DNA of 64,000 bases from Bog-756 sp963704585 (lineage in GTDB: Bacteria; Actinomycetota; Acidimicrobiia; Acidimicrobiales; RAAP-2), in the NCBI GenBank assembly GCA_963704585.1, contig OY969919.1:2480001-2544000 (forward strand). The letters are read 5' to 3'. Positions 20,322-28,563 of this stretch are shown one piece after another. The position numbers were made by a program, and so were the translations under genes. The stretch's first letter is position 1. Every line of letters begins with the position of its first letter. The notes under the pieces were generated by a model. That model searched no databases, was not told where the DNA came from, and saw only the letters and a list, made by a program, of their open reading frames with translations.

Positions 20322-21988
20322 TGCACGCACTCGGAGCTCTCCCCGCGCTGCTCGCGACGTCCGCCGCACCGACGATCCGCACGCCGCACATCGACTACCT
20401 GAGCATTCTCCCCATGCTCATCATGATGGGCGGCGCGATCGTGCTCATGGCCGTCTCCTCGCTGGTGCGCACCCTCCTCGGCGTGCGGATCGGTACGTTG
20501 CTGACCGCGGTGACCTCGCTCGTCGCCCTCGTCGCGGCCCTCGTCCAGTGGGATCACGTCGTCACGCACGGCGCCCAGGTGACCATCGCCGGGGCGATCG
20601 CGTTCGACGGCTTCGACGTCTTCATCCAGATCACCGTCTCGATCACCATGCTGCTCACCGCGCTCGTCGCGGACGGCTACCTCCAGCGCGAGGGCATCGA
20701 GAGCTCGGAGTTCCAGGTGCTGGCCATGATGTCGGCCTCGGGGGCGATGATGATGGGCGCCGCCAACGACCTCATCGTCATCTTCCTCGGGCTCGAGATC
20801 ATGTCGATCGCCCTCTACGTGCTCACCGCGAGCAACTTCCGGCGCTCCGAGTCCGGCGAGGCCGCCCTCAAGTACTTCGTCCTCGGCGCGTTCTCCTCGG
20901 CGATCTTCGTCTACGGCATCGCCCTCGCCTACGGGGCGACGGGCTCGACGAACCTGCCGCAGATCGCGGACTACCTGTCGCGCAACGTGATCACCTCGAA
21001 CGGCGTGCTGCTCGGGGGACTCGCACTCCTGCTCATCGGGTTCGGCTTCAAGATCGCCGCGGTGCCCTTCCACATGTGGTCGCCCGACGTCTACCAGGGC
21101 GCCCCCTCCCCGGTCACCGGGTTCATGGCGGCGCTCGCGAAGGCCGGCGCATTCGCCGCGCTGCTCCGGGTCTTCGTCTCCTCCTTCGGCACCGTGCGGG
21201 CCGACTGGCAGCCGGTGGTGTGGGCGCTGGCCGTCGTGAGCCTCCTGCTCGGGGCCGCCGTCGCCCTCGTCCAGCGCGACGTGAAGCGCATGATGGCCTA
21301 CTCGTCGATCAACCACGTGGGCTTCATCCTGCTCGGCGTCGTCGCGGCCACGAGCCGCGGGGTCGCGGCCTCCCTCTACTACGTCTTCACCTACCTCTTC
21401 CTCGTCATCGGCTCGTTCGCGGTGATCACCGTGATGGCCCGCGACGGCGACACGGGACACGCGATCACCGACTACCGCGGTCTCGCCCGGCGCCAGCCGC
21501 TCCTCGCCCTCGCCTTCGCGGTCCTACTGCTCGGCCAGGCCGGCATCCCCTTCACCACGGGGTTCCTCGCGAAGTTCGGCGTCGTCGGCGCGGTGGTCGC
21601 GACCCACGACTACGTCCTCGCGGTGATCGCTATGGTCTCCGCTGCGATCGCGGCGTTCTTCTACCTCCGGGTGGCGGTCACGATGTTCTCGCCGGTCGGC
21701 GACGAGGGCGACGCGCTCGGGGCGACCGGTGCAGATCCCGGATCGGGGGCCGACGGGGCGCTCGACGTGGCCGCCGTCGTACCGACCGACGGCACGGGTT
21801 CGGTCGCGAGCCTCCAGGTGCTGACCGATGCGCCCCCGCTGGCCGCGGTCGAGCGGCGCGGCGTGGTGCCGGTCCCCGGCCTCACCGCGCTGGTCATCGG
21901 CGTCACGGTGGCCTTCACCGTCGTCTTCGGGATCGTTCCGGGACCGATCCTCGACTTCGCCCACCAGGCCACCCTGCTCTTCGTCTGA
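20321..21988 (+). CDS. nuoN: NADH-quinone oxidoreductase subunit N
   Basis: Last subunit of the operon and the third antiporter-like pump. The protein has 555 residues. It shows LGLEIMSIALYVLTASNFRR, KIAAVPFHMWSPDVYQGAPS and RDVKRMMAYSSINHVGFILL. A hydrophilic insert of about 60 residues (near 21700-21850) lies before the last helix. It ends the nuo operon; the next gene has its own promoter-like sequence. Confidence 0.97.
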   Translation: MHALGALPALLATSAAPTIRTPHIDYLSILPMLIMMGGAIVLMAVSSLVRTLLGVRIGTLLTAVTSLVALVAALVQWDHVVTHGAQVTIAGAIAFDGFDVFIQITVSITMLLTALVADGYLQREGIESSEFQVLAMMSASGAMMMGAANDLIVIFLGLEIMSIALYVLTASNFRRSESGEAALKYFVLGAFSSAIFVYGIALAYGATGSTNLPQIADYLSRNVITSNGVLLGGLALLLIGFGFKIAAVPFHMWSPDVYQGAPSPVTGFMAALAKAGAFAALLRVFVSSFGTVRADWQPVVWALAVVSLLLGAAVALVQRDVKRMMAYSSINHVGFILLGVVAATSRGVAASLYYVFTYLFLVIGSFAVITVMARDGDTGHAITDYRGLARRQPLLALAFAVLLLGQAGIPFTTGFLAKFGVVGAVVATHDYVLAVIAMVSAAIAAFFYLRVAVTMFSPVGDEGDALGATGADPGSGADGALDVAAVVPTDGTGSVASLQVLTDAPPLAAVERRGVVPVPGLTALVIGVTVAFTVVFGIVPGPILDFAHQATLLFV

Positions 21989-22030
21989 GCCTCCGCTGCG
22001 CGGCCGGCAGGCACCGCGGGCGTCCGGTCG

Positions 22031-22059
22031 CTGTCACCGGTCGGCGGCCCGGGTACTCT
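22031..22059 (+). promoter_or_regulatory. Sigma-70-type promoter upstream of the LapA-like gene
   Basis: CTGTCA at 22031-22036, a 17-nt spacer, and TACTCT at 22054-22059. The expected start of transcription near 22067 leaves a short leader that contains the GAGGAGGT ribosome site at 22083-22090. Confidence 0.5.
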
Positions 22060-22094
22060 CGGCGGTACGGGAGGCCGGCGGCGAGGAGGTTGCC

Positions 22095-22385
22095 ATGGCG
22101 AAGAGCGGTGCGCCGGCGGGCGCACACCCGGAGGGTCCTTCGGGCGTGGAGGCCCGGGCCCGGAACCCCCGCGAGATCGCCCGCATCGTCGGCATCGTGG
22201 TCGCCCTCTTCCTGCTGGTCGGGTTCGTGATCGACAACAGCCAGACGGTCAAGGTCGGCTTCATCTTCTTCAGCAAGGAGATCAGCCTGATCTGGGCGCT
22301 GCTCATCGCCGCGCTGCTCGGGGCCATCGTCGACCGTCTGGTGATCTTCCGCCGGCAGCGCCACAAGGCCGAACCGGAGGAGTAG
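22095..22385 (+). CDS. LapA-domain small membrane protein
   Basis: The protein has 96 residues. GAGGAGGT ends 4 nt before the ATG. Two hydrophobic helices (IVGIVVALFLLVGFVIDNSQ and IWALLIAALLGAIVDRLVIF) flank the VKVGFIFFSKEISL segment typical of the lipopolysaccharide-assembly LapA/DUF1049 family. The protein begins with a disordered Ala/Gly-rich tail and ends with a basic-acidic tail. In an organism without visible LPS genes the role is unknown. It has its own promoter between nuoN and gadB. Confidence 0.75.
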   Translation: MAKSGAPAGAHPEGPSGVEARARNPREIARIVGIVVALFLLVGFVIDNSQTVKVGFIFFSKEISLIWALLIAALLGAIVDRLVIFRRQRHKAEPEE

Positions 22386-22423
22386 CCCCGCGGCTCCCGG
22401 CGTGCCGATGGAATGATGGGTCC

Positions 22424-23824
22424 ATGACCCTCCACAAGCGCGAGTCACTCCGGGACGAACTGCTCGACTCCGTCTACGCGACCAAGGAGCTGAAGCACCA
22501 GCTCCCGAAGTCGCGGTTTCCCGCCGGGGAGACGCGGGCCGGCGACGTGTTCCAGGCCATCTCCGACGAGCTGCTGCTCGACGGCAACGCCCGCCAGAAC
22601 CTCGCGACCTTCTGCCAGACGTGGGAGGAGCCGGAGGTCCATCAGCTCATGGACCTCTCGATCAACAAGAACCTCATCGACAAGGACGAGTACCCGCAGT
22701 CGGCCGAGCTCGAGCGCAGGTGCGTGCACATGCTCGCCGATCTCTGGAATGCGCCGGAGCACAGCACCCCGGTCGGCTGCTCGGCGATCGGCTCCTCGGA
22801 GGCGTGCATGCTCGGCGGCATGGCCGCCAAGTGGCGCTGGCGCGCGAAGCGGGAGGCGGCCGGCAAGCCCGCCGACCGCCCGAACATGGTGTGCGGCCCT
22901 GTCCAGGTCGTCTGGCACAAATTCGCCCGCTACTGGGACGTGGAGATGCGCGAGATCCCGATGGCCGAAGACAGCTACTGCATGGACGTCGAGCAGATGC
23001 TCTCCCGCGTCGACGAGAACACCATCATGGTCGTCCCCACCTTCGGCGTGACCTACACCGGCTCCTACGAGCCGGTCCTCGAGCTCTCGCAGGCCCTCGA
23101 CACGCTGCAGGAGCAGACCGGTCTCGACGTCGACATCCACGTCGACGGCGCGAGTGGCGCCTTCCTCGCGCCGTTCTGCGCGCCGGACGTGCTCTGGGAC
23201 TTCCGGGTCCCGCGGGTCAAGTCGATCAGCACCTCGGGCCACAAGTTCGGCCTCGCGCCCCTCGGGGTCGGCTGGGCGGTCTGGCGAGACGAGTCCGAGC
23301 TCCCCGACGACCTCATCTTCCACGTGACCTACCTCGGCGGCGACATGCCGGTCTTCCAGATCAATTTCTCGCGGCCGGCGGGGCAGGTCGTTGCGCAGTA
23401 CTACAACTTCGTCCGGCTCGGGAGGGACGGGTACCGCCAGGTCCACGACGCCTGCTACGCGACCGGCGCGTACCTCGCGAAGGAAGTGGTCAAGTTGGGC
23501 CCGTTCGAGCTGCTCTGCGACGCCGACCCGACCACGGGCATCCCGTCGGTCGCGTGGCGGATCCGCAAGGGCGAGGACCCGGGCTACACGCTCTACGACA
23601 TCGCGGACCGGCTCCGGGTCCGCGGGTGGCAGGTCCCCGCGTACCCGCTCACCGGCTCGGTGTCCGACATCTCGGTCCAGCGCATCCTGGTCCGTCAGGG
23701 GGTCAGCCGCGACCTCGCGTCGCTCCTGCTCGAGGACGTGCGCGAGTCGATCGCCCACTTCGACAAGCACCCGGTGTCGGTGGCGATGACCAAGGAGGAG
23801 TCCGGCGGGTTCAGCCACCTCTGA
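22424..23824 (+). CDS. gadB: Glutamate decarboxylase
   Basis: PLP enzyme that converts glutamate to GABA and CO2 and consumes a cytoplasmic proton. The protein has 466 residues, the same length as E. coli GadB. The PLP lysine is K274 in SISTSGHKFG. The substrate/PLP segments GCSAIGSSEACMLGGMAAKW and DIHVDGASGAFLAPF are present. It ends GGFSHL with His at 465, the position of the C-terminal histidine that in E. coli GadB closes the active site at neutral pH (family knowledge). No GadC antiporter lies nearby. The convergent neighbours are a channel-like protein and a ClC transporter, which would fit an acid-stress role. Confidence 0.95.
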   Translation: MTLHKRESLRDELLDSVYATKELKHQLPKSRFPAGETRAGDVFQAISDELLLDGNARQNLATFCQTWEEPEVHQLMDLSINKNLIDKDEYPQSAELERRCVHMLADLWNAPEHSTPVGCSAIGSSEACMLGGMAAKWRWRAKREAAGKPADRPNMVCGPVQVVWHKFARYWDVEMREIPMAEDSYCMDVEQMLSRVDENTIMVVPTFGVTYTGSYEPVLELSQALDTLQEQTGLDVDIHVDGASGAFLAPFCAPDVLWDFRVPRVKSISTSGHKFGLAPLGVGWAVWRDESELPDDLIFHVTYLGGDMPVFQINFSRPAGQVVAQYYNFVRLGRDGYRQVHDACYATGAYLAKEVVKLGPFELLCDADPTTGIPSVAWRIRKGEDPGYTLYDIADRLRVRGWQVPAYPLTGSVSDISVQRILVRQGVSRDLASLLLEDVRESIAHFDKHPVSVAMTKEESGGFSHL

Positions 23825-23831
23825 GGTCCCG

Positions 23832-23849
23832 CGGCGACCGCAGTCGCCG
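23832..23849. terminator. Hairpin between gadB and the convergent channel gene
   Basis: CGGCGAC, loop CGCA, GTCGCCG: seven perfect base pairs 8 nt after the gadB stop, in a gap between convergent genes. There is no T tract. The terminator role is inferred. Confidence 0.45.
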
Positions 23850-23892
23850 GCGCGACCCGGACCGCGAAGACCGCGAACACGGCGACCCCGGC

Positions 23893-25044
23893 TCAGCGCG
23901 GAGCCCGGACGGACCAGTCGACGTGGACGGTGTGGCGTCGGAGCAGGCGCGGCCGGCCCACGATCGCGGGACGGTCGGTCGTCCAGGGCGCCGGCGGCGC
24001 GAGCGTGACGCCGGCCATCCCTCGCAGTGCACGGTCGTACCCGCTGCGCAGCGCCGCGAACCGCCGCCAGCTGCGCTCGCGGTCGGCATCGGCCACCGGG
24101 AGGAAGCCGCTCAGCCGGTCGAGCGCGCCGTCGAACTCCGCGCGGGTGATCGAGAGGCCGGGATCGGGATCGGCCTCCGATGCCATGAGCTCGGGGAGGA
24201 GCGTCGGTTGGTCGATGGGCAGGCCGGCGGCGCGTCCGATCTGCACGATGGAGGGGATGCCGTAGGCGAGCGCGAGCATCGGCCCACGTGCCTCCGCGGT
24301 GAGGTGCCGTTCGAGCGACCACCCCAATGCGGCGACGAGGAGCGCCGAGCCGTCGAGCAGGGTCCCGACCGACGCCACCCACGACTGGGTCGGCACGGCC
24401 TCGGGGAAGTAGCAGAGCGCGGGGAACGCCGTGTGGGTCTGATCGAGGTCGAGCATCCAGCTCGCGCTCGTGCGCCAGAGCTCGTTGTTGTCGAGGGAGC
24501 CGAGCCGGTGGAGGTTGGCGAGCATGTCGACCGGTCCCGGCGGGACGCCGGCGAACGGACGCATCACGATGACCCCGCGCTCGCGCGCGTTGTGGGCGGA
24601 GTAGATGGTCGGGAGGTAGCTGATGAGCAGCGCCACGAGGCCGAGGCCGATCGTCGCCTCCACGAAGGACAGTGCGGTCCGGCCGGTGCCGTCGGGCTCC
24701 GCGAAGCCGAGGGTCGTGAGGGAGGAGCCGCTCACCGCGAAGGAGCGATCGAGCGTGCCGGTCTTCAACCCCCAGAAGATGAAGGTGAACCCGAGGATGA
24801 CCCCGAGCATCCAGACGAGCGGCAGGGTCACGAGGGCGATCGGCGCGTAGAGGCCGCGCATCCTCGTGCCGCGTGTCACGTCGTTCCAGTTGCGGACCAG
24901 GATGCGGTCGGCGATCCCGAAGACGAAGCGCGCGATGCGGGTGAAGCCGCTCTGGGGGAGGACGACCGTCTCGAGCGCCGAGATGAGGATGGCGAGGACG
25001 ACACAGGTGCCGAGGACGATGGCGACGATGTGGAGGACGGCCAC
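23893..25044 (-). CDS. Channel-like integral membrane protein
   Basis: The protein has 383 residues from a GTG at 25044. An N-terminal helix (VAVLHIVAIVLGTCVVLAIL) is followed by an ALETVVLPQ segment and two more helices. Between the latter lies a pore-loop-like stretch, FAVSGSSLTTLGFAEPDG, that recalls the potassium-channel filter TxxTxGYGD but has TTLGF and no GYG. The cytoplasmic half of about 210 residues has no recognised motif. It lies 10 nt after the ClC gene and is probably co-transcribed with it. The pore loop suggests an ion channel; ion selectivity cannot be assigned. Alternative: a membrane protein with only incidental resemblance. Confidence 0.65.
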   Translation of the reverse strand: MAVLHIVAIVLGTCVVLAILISALETVVLPQSGFTRIARFVFGIADRILVRNWNDVTRGTRMRGLYAPIALVTLPLVWMLGVILGFTFIFWGLKTGTLDRSFAVSGSSLTTLGFAEPDGTGRTALSFVEATIGLGLVALLISYLPTIYSAHNARERGVIVMRPFAGVPPGPVDMLANLHRLGSLDNNELWRTSASWMLDLDQTHTAFPALCYFPEAVPTQSWVASVGTLLDGSALLVAALGWSLERHLTAEARGPMLALAYGIPSIVQIGRAAGLPIDQPTLLPELMASEADPDPGLSITRAEFDGALDRLSGFLPVADADRERSWRRFAALRSGYDRALRGMAGVTLAPPAPWTTDRPAIVGRPRLLRRHTVHVDWSVRAPR

Positions 25045-25054
25045 GGGTCGGGTC

Positions 25055-26464
25055 CTAGGTGCCGGCCGGTCCGGCCGGTCCCGCGGCGCCGATCGGGCTC
25101 GCCGCACCACCGGGTGCCGGCTCCGCCGGTGGCGCAGCCGGCGTCAACCACGCGGTCGCGACGTAGGCGACCACCACCGCGACGATCACCAGCGGCATCA
25201 CGGTCACCGCGTCCCTCAGGAGCAGAAGTGTCGCGAGCAGGACCGAGGTGAATGGCAGCCGGAGCATCACGCAGCTCATCGCGCCGATCCCCATGGCGAC
25301 GGCCGGCACGAGGGAGAGCCCCGGCAGGTGGGACATCGCGATCCCGCCGGTGGCGCCGACGAACATCGCCGGGAAGATCGGACCGCCGCGGAAGCTGGAC
25401 AGGGACAGGGCGTAGGCCAGCCCCTTGCAGACGACGAGGAGGAGGAGCGCGCCGACCGACCAGTCGGCTGCGTGCTGCACCAGGCCGGGGAGCGCGTTCT
25501 GCCCGGAGAAGAGGACCTCGGAGGCGCTGTGGGTGGTGCCCTGCTGGAAGGCGATCGCCAGACCGGCGACCCCGAGTCCGACGAGCGGGGTGAGGAGGAC
25601 CTTGTGCGGCTCGACGAGCGGCCGGACCGCGAGCGCGACCCGGCGGATGACGGTCCCGACCACCGACGCGACGAGCCCGATGACGAGGGCCCAGCAGAAC
25701 ATCGCCCCGGTCGGGTGCGCGAACGGCGGCAGGCCGGGGATCGAGAGCGAGAAGGTCCCGAAGCCGGTGAGTGAGTCGAGGCCGACGAAGATGAGGGAGC
25801 CGATCCCCGCGGCCAGCAGCCCGGGGACGAGGATCAGCCCGAGCATCGGACCGCCGAGTCCGGCCGCCTCGAGGAGGAGGAAGGCGCCGACGATGGGGGA
25901 GCCGAGGAGGGTCGCGATCGCCGCGAAGCTCCCGGCCGAGGCGATGACGATCGCCGCGGTCGGCGGCGCGTCGTGCGCGGCGAGCTGGACGGCCAGCGCA
26001 CCGAGCCCCCCGCCGATCGCGATGAGCGGCGCCTCGGGGCCGAGGACCGCGCCGAGGGCCAGGGTCGTGAGTGCGGCGAGCACCACCCCGGGAAGCTCGG
26101 CGGGCGTGGGGAAGCCGCCCGCCTTGAAGCCGTCGGCCGGCGAATGGCCGCCCGTGCCGGGCAGGTACTGGATGGTCGCGCCGACGAGGAAGCCGGCGAC
26201 TGCCAGGAGGGGGAGCGGCCACCACGTCGGTGTCGACGAGAAGCCGAGCTCCTTCGGTAGCGAGGTGTACAGCGCCCCCTGGAGCCAGCTCACCAGTTTG
26301 AGGAACCCGTACGCGACCGCCGAGATCGGCACGCCGATCAGTCCCGCGAGGACGAGCAGGCGGAGGTAGGCCGTGGTGCGCAGCATCGCCATCGGGTCCG
26401 CGGCCGCGCCAGCGGCGGCCCCGGCCGCCGGCGGGGGCGAGGTGACCTCGCCCGGAGTCGTCAC
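25055..26464 (-). CDS. ClC-family chloride channel or H+/Cl- antiporter
   Basis: The protein has 469 residues with a GTG start. It shows ClC signatures: GAVLGPEAPLIAIGGG, where the Glu matches the gating glutamate of the GREGP/GKEGP motif; GSFAAIATLLGSPIVGAFLL; and SSFRGGPIFPAMFVGATGG. The C-terminal Tyr motif is not obvious. The protein is predicted to have the usual 16-18 helices and has an Ala/Pro-rich tail with no CBS domains. It precedes the channel-like gene in one operon and lies near gadB. In E. coli, ClC antiporters support decarboxylase-based acid resistance (established knowledge), so a shared role here is an inference. Confidence 0.88.
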   Translation of the reverse strand: MTTPGEVTSPPPAAGAAAGAAADPMAMLRTTAYLRLLVLAGLIGVPISAVAYGFLKLVSWLQGALYTSLPKELGFSSTPTWWPLPLLAVAGFLVGATIQYLPGTGGHSPADGFKAGGFPTPAELPGVVLAALTTLALGAVLGPEAPLIAIGGGLGALAVQLAAHDAPPTAAIVIASAGSFAAIATLLGSPIVGAFLLLEAAGLGGPMLGLILVPGLLAAGIGSLIFVGLDSLTGFGTFSLSIPGLPPFAHPTGAMFCWALVIGLVASVVGTVIRRVALAVRPLVEPHKVLLTPLVGLGVAGLAIAFQQGTTHSASEVLFSGQNALPGLVQHAADWSVGALLLLVVCKGLAYALSLSSFRGGPIFPAMFVGATGGIAMSHLPGLSLVPAVAMGIGAMSCVMLRLPFTSVLLATLLLLRDAVTVMPLVIVAVVVAYVATAWLTPAAPPAEPAPGGAASPIGAAGPAGPAGT

Positions 26465-26652
26465 GGGTGTGCCCGCAGGACCGGGTGCCGCCGCATCACG
26501 AGCTCGACGTCACCTGGCGACCCGCGTGCCGATCCACACCGCCACCACGCCGTCACCGCTGCCACACCGCCACCGATCCGATCCGATCCGGCGACCTTAC
26601 GTGCCCGGCGGGGCCCACCGCACGAAATCCCTGTTCGGAGGCTTGTCAGGAG

Positions 26653-26658
26653 TATTGT
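26653..26658 (+). promoter_or_regulatory. Possible -10 box for the SHOCT gene
   Basis: TATTGT (TANNNT) would place the transcription start near 26666, leaving a leader of about 28 nt that contains AGGAG at 26678-26682. No clear -35 box. It lies in the 229-bp divergent gap 26465-26693, which otherwise shows only short GATCCGATCCGATCCG reiterations near 26575-26590. Confidence 0.35.
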
Positions 26659-26693
26659 CAGCGGTAGACCCGAATGAAGGAGCACCTTCGAAC

Positions 26694-27086
26694 ATGCTTG
26701 CCTACACCTACCCACTCCTCAGCATCTTCTGGACGATGTTGGAGTTCTTCCTCCTCTTCGTGTGGATCTGGCTGCTCATCATCATCTTCATGGACATCTT
26801 CCGCAGCCACGACATGGGCGGGCTCGCCAAGGCGCTCTGGGTGATCTTCGTGATCATCCTCCCCTTCCTCGGCGTCCTCGTGTACCTCATCGCCCGTGGC
26901 GGCAAGATGCAGGAACGCGCGGCGGCGGAGGCGGCCCAGCAGCAGAAGGCGTTCGACTCGTACGTGAAGCAGACGGCCGGATCCTCGAGCGGCGCAGACG
27001 AGCTCGCGAAGCTGGCCGATCTGAAGTCGAAGGGTGTGATCACCGACGCCGAGTTCGACGCGCAGAAGGCCAAGCTGCTCGGCTGA
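26694..27086 (+). CDS. PLDc_N/SHOCT-domain small membrane protein
   Basis: The protein has 130 residues. The ATG at 26694 was chosen because the hydrophobic N-terminus starts here and AGGAG precedes it; the frame is open further upstream but reads as low-complexity Ala/Gly/Pro sequence. Two helices surround FMDIFRSHDMGGLAKALWVI (a phospholipase-D nuclease N-terminal-like segment). A cytoplasmic coil follows, and the C-terminus is a SHOCT motif (ELAKLADLKSKGVITDAEFD). This architecture is common in actinobacteria. The function is unknown; SHOCT segments often mediate oligomerisation. Confidence 0.8.
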   Translation: MLAYTYPLLSIFWTMLEFFLLFVWIWLLIIIFMDIFRSHDMGGLAKALWVIFVIILPFLGVLVYLIARGGKMQERAAAEAAQQQKAFDSYVKQTAGSSSGADELAKLADLKSKGVITDAEFDAQKAKLLG

Positions 27087-27172
27087 CCGCCGGGTCAGCG
27101 GACCGCGGGGAATGCACCGGCGGATCAGGATGCGACGGCGGGAACGCACCGGGCGGCGTGGAAACGCGCCGA

Positions 27173-27178
27173 TAGGGT
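27173..27178 (+). promoter_or_regulatory. -10 box of a likely leaderless promoter
   Basis: TAGGGT is followed by 6 nt and the ATG at 27185. There is no Shine-Dalgarno sequence, so translation of a leaderless message is the simplest reading. Confidence 0.45.
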
Positions 27179-27184
27179 GGGGCG

Positions 27185-28513
27185 ATGTCCGCCGACGACC
27201 CTGACGCGGCCGAGCTGCGTCAGGAGGTCGAGGGGCTGCGCACGGAGAACGAGGCCCTGCGCAGCTCCTCGGAGGCGTCGCGGGGTGGGAGGATCCGGCG
27301 GCGGCTCCGGCGCGTGTCGGCGTGGGTCGTCCTCGTCCTCGCCTGCCTGCTCGCGGTGGTGTCCGTCTTCTCCGCCTTCATCCGGAACGAGCTGCTCAAC
27401 ACCGACACGTACGTCTCCACGGTCGCACCACTCGCCTCGAATCCGGCGATCCAGACCGCGGTCGCCAAGCGGGTGAGCGAGCGCCTGGTCAGCGGCACCA
27501 ACCTCCACCAGCAGGTCGAGCAGGCGCTCCCACCCAAGGCCGGCTTCCTCGCGACGCCGATCACCAGCGGTCTGCAGACCGCGGCCGACCAGATCGTCCT
27601 CAGGTTCGTCGAGTCGTCCGCGTTCCAGAAACTGTGGAACGTCGCCAACCGCCGCGCGCACGAGCAGCTCGTCAACGTGCTCACCGGTGCGACGACAGGC
27701 TCGGTGAGCACGAGCAACGGGCAGGTCACGCTCGACCTCTCGCAGGTCCAGGCCAAGGTCAAAGGGGCCCTCGACCAGCGTGGGATCACGGCGTTCGACA
27801 AGGTCCCGAGCACCAAGGCCAAGTTCGTCCTCTTCCAGTCCAAGCAGCTCGTCGCGGTCCAGCGCCTCACCCGACTGTTCAACCACCTGACTTTCGTGCT
27901 GCCGATCTTCTCCCTGCTGCTCTTCGCCGGCGCGGTGCTGCTGACCCGGAACCGGCGACGCGGTCTCGTCCGGGCGGCGGCCGGGCTCGCCATCTCGATG
28001 GCGGTGCTCCTCGTGGCCGCGTCCGTGGGTCGCAACGCCTACCTCAACTCCCTGCCGCCGGCCCAGTCGAAGGACGCGGCGGCCGCGGTCATCGACACGG
28101 TCAGCGCGGTACTGCTCGACAGCGTGCGGACCATCCTGATCGTGGCGCTCGTCGTCCTCGTCGTCACCGTCCTGGTCGGGAACAAGGCGCTCCGGGCGCG
28201 CCTCGCCCGGGCCCGCCGGCCGTCGTGGCTCACGAGCGGTCCGTTCCACGACGCCGTCGCGGGCCACCGGGTTTCGATCCGGTGGGGCGTGCTCGTGCTC
28301 GGCCTACTGGTCCTTGTGGTTTGGAACCGGCCGACGATCCTCGTCGCGGTGGTCGTCGTGCTGGTCACCCTCGCGCTCGCCGGGCTGGTCGGCGTGATCG
28401 CCCGAGCACCGGCGCCCGACACTCCCGGTACGGAGGACGGGTCACGCGGGTCGGAGGGACCGGGCGGCGGCACACCCTCCGGCGCATCGACGGAGGCGCC
28501 CGCGGTCCCCTGA
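27185..28513 (+). CDS. Conserved-type integral membrane protein of unknown function
   Basis: The protein has 442 residues. It starts with a short coiled coil (ELRQEVEGLRTENEALRSSS), followed by a basic stretch and one helix (WVVLVLACLLAVVSVFSAFI). Next comes a large extracytoplasmic region of about 170 residues containing LLNTDTYVSTVAPLASNPAI, then four helices in the second half, two of them in NRPTILVAVVVVLVTLALAG and its preceding segment. No enzymatic motif is visible. The predicted outside domain between helices 1 and 2 suggests a sensor or envelope role, which is inference. It is convergent with the MprF-like gene. Confidence 0.75.
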   Translation: MSADDPDAAELRQEVEGLRTENEALRSSSEASRGGRIRRRLRRVSAWVVLVLACLLAVVSVFSAFIRNELLNTDTYVSTVAPLASNPAIQTAVAKRVSERLVSGTNLHQQVEQALPPKAGFLATPITSGLQTAADQIVLRFVESSAFQKLWNVANRRAHEQLVNVLTGATTGSVSTSNGQVTLDLSQVQAKVKGALDQRGITAFDKVPSTKAKFVLFQSKQLVAVQRLTRLFNHLTFVLPIFSLLLFAGAVLLTRNRRRGLVRAAAGLAISMAVLLVAASVGRNAYLNSLPPAQSKDAAAAVIDTVSAVLLDSVRTILIVALVVLVVTVLVGNKALRARLARARRPSWLTSGPFHDAVAGHRVSIRWGVLVLGLLVLVVWNRPTILVAVVVVLVTLALAGLVGVIARAPAPDTPGTEDGSRGSEGPGGGTPSGASTEAPAVP

Positions 28514-28514
28514 A

Positions 28515-28563
28515 TGCACGCCGGCAGCTTGAGTGCACGCCGGCACCCTGGGTGCACGCCGGC
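28515..28563. repeat. Three direct repeats with a 19-bp period filling a convergent gap
   Basis: TGCACGCCGGC occurs at 28515-28525, 28534-28544 and 28553-28563. The copies are exactly 19 bp apart with unrelated 8-bp spacers, and they fill almost the entire 50-bp space between two convergent stop codons. They are not a simple inverted repeat, so a classical terminator is not obvious. Confidence 0.8.

Noticed and set aside
26373..26693. Upstream extension of the SHOCT protein
   Set aside because: It reads as Ala/Gly/Pro low-complexity sequence with no ribosome site, while the ATG at 26694 starts directly at a hydrophobic helix.
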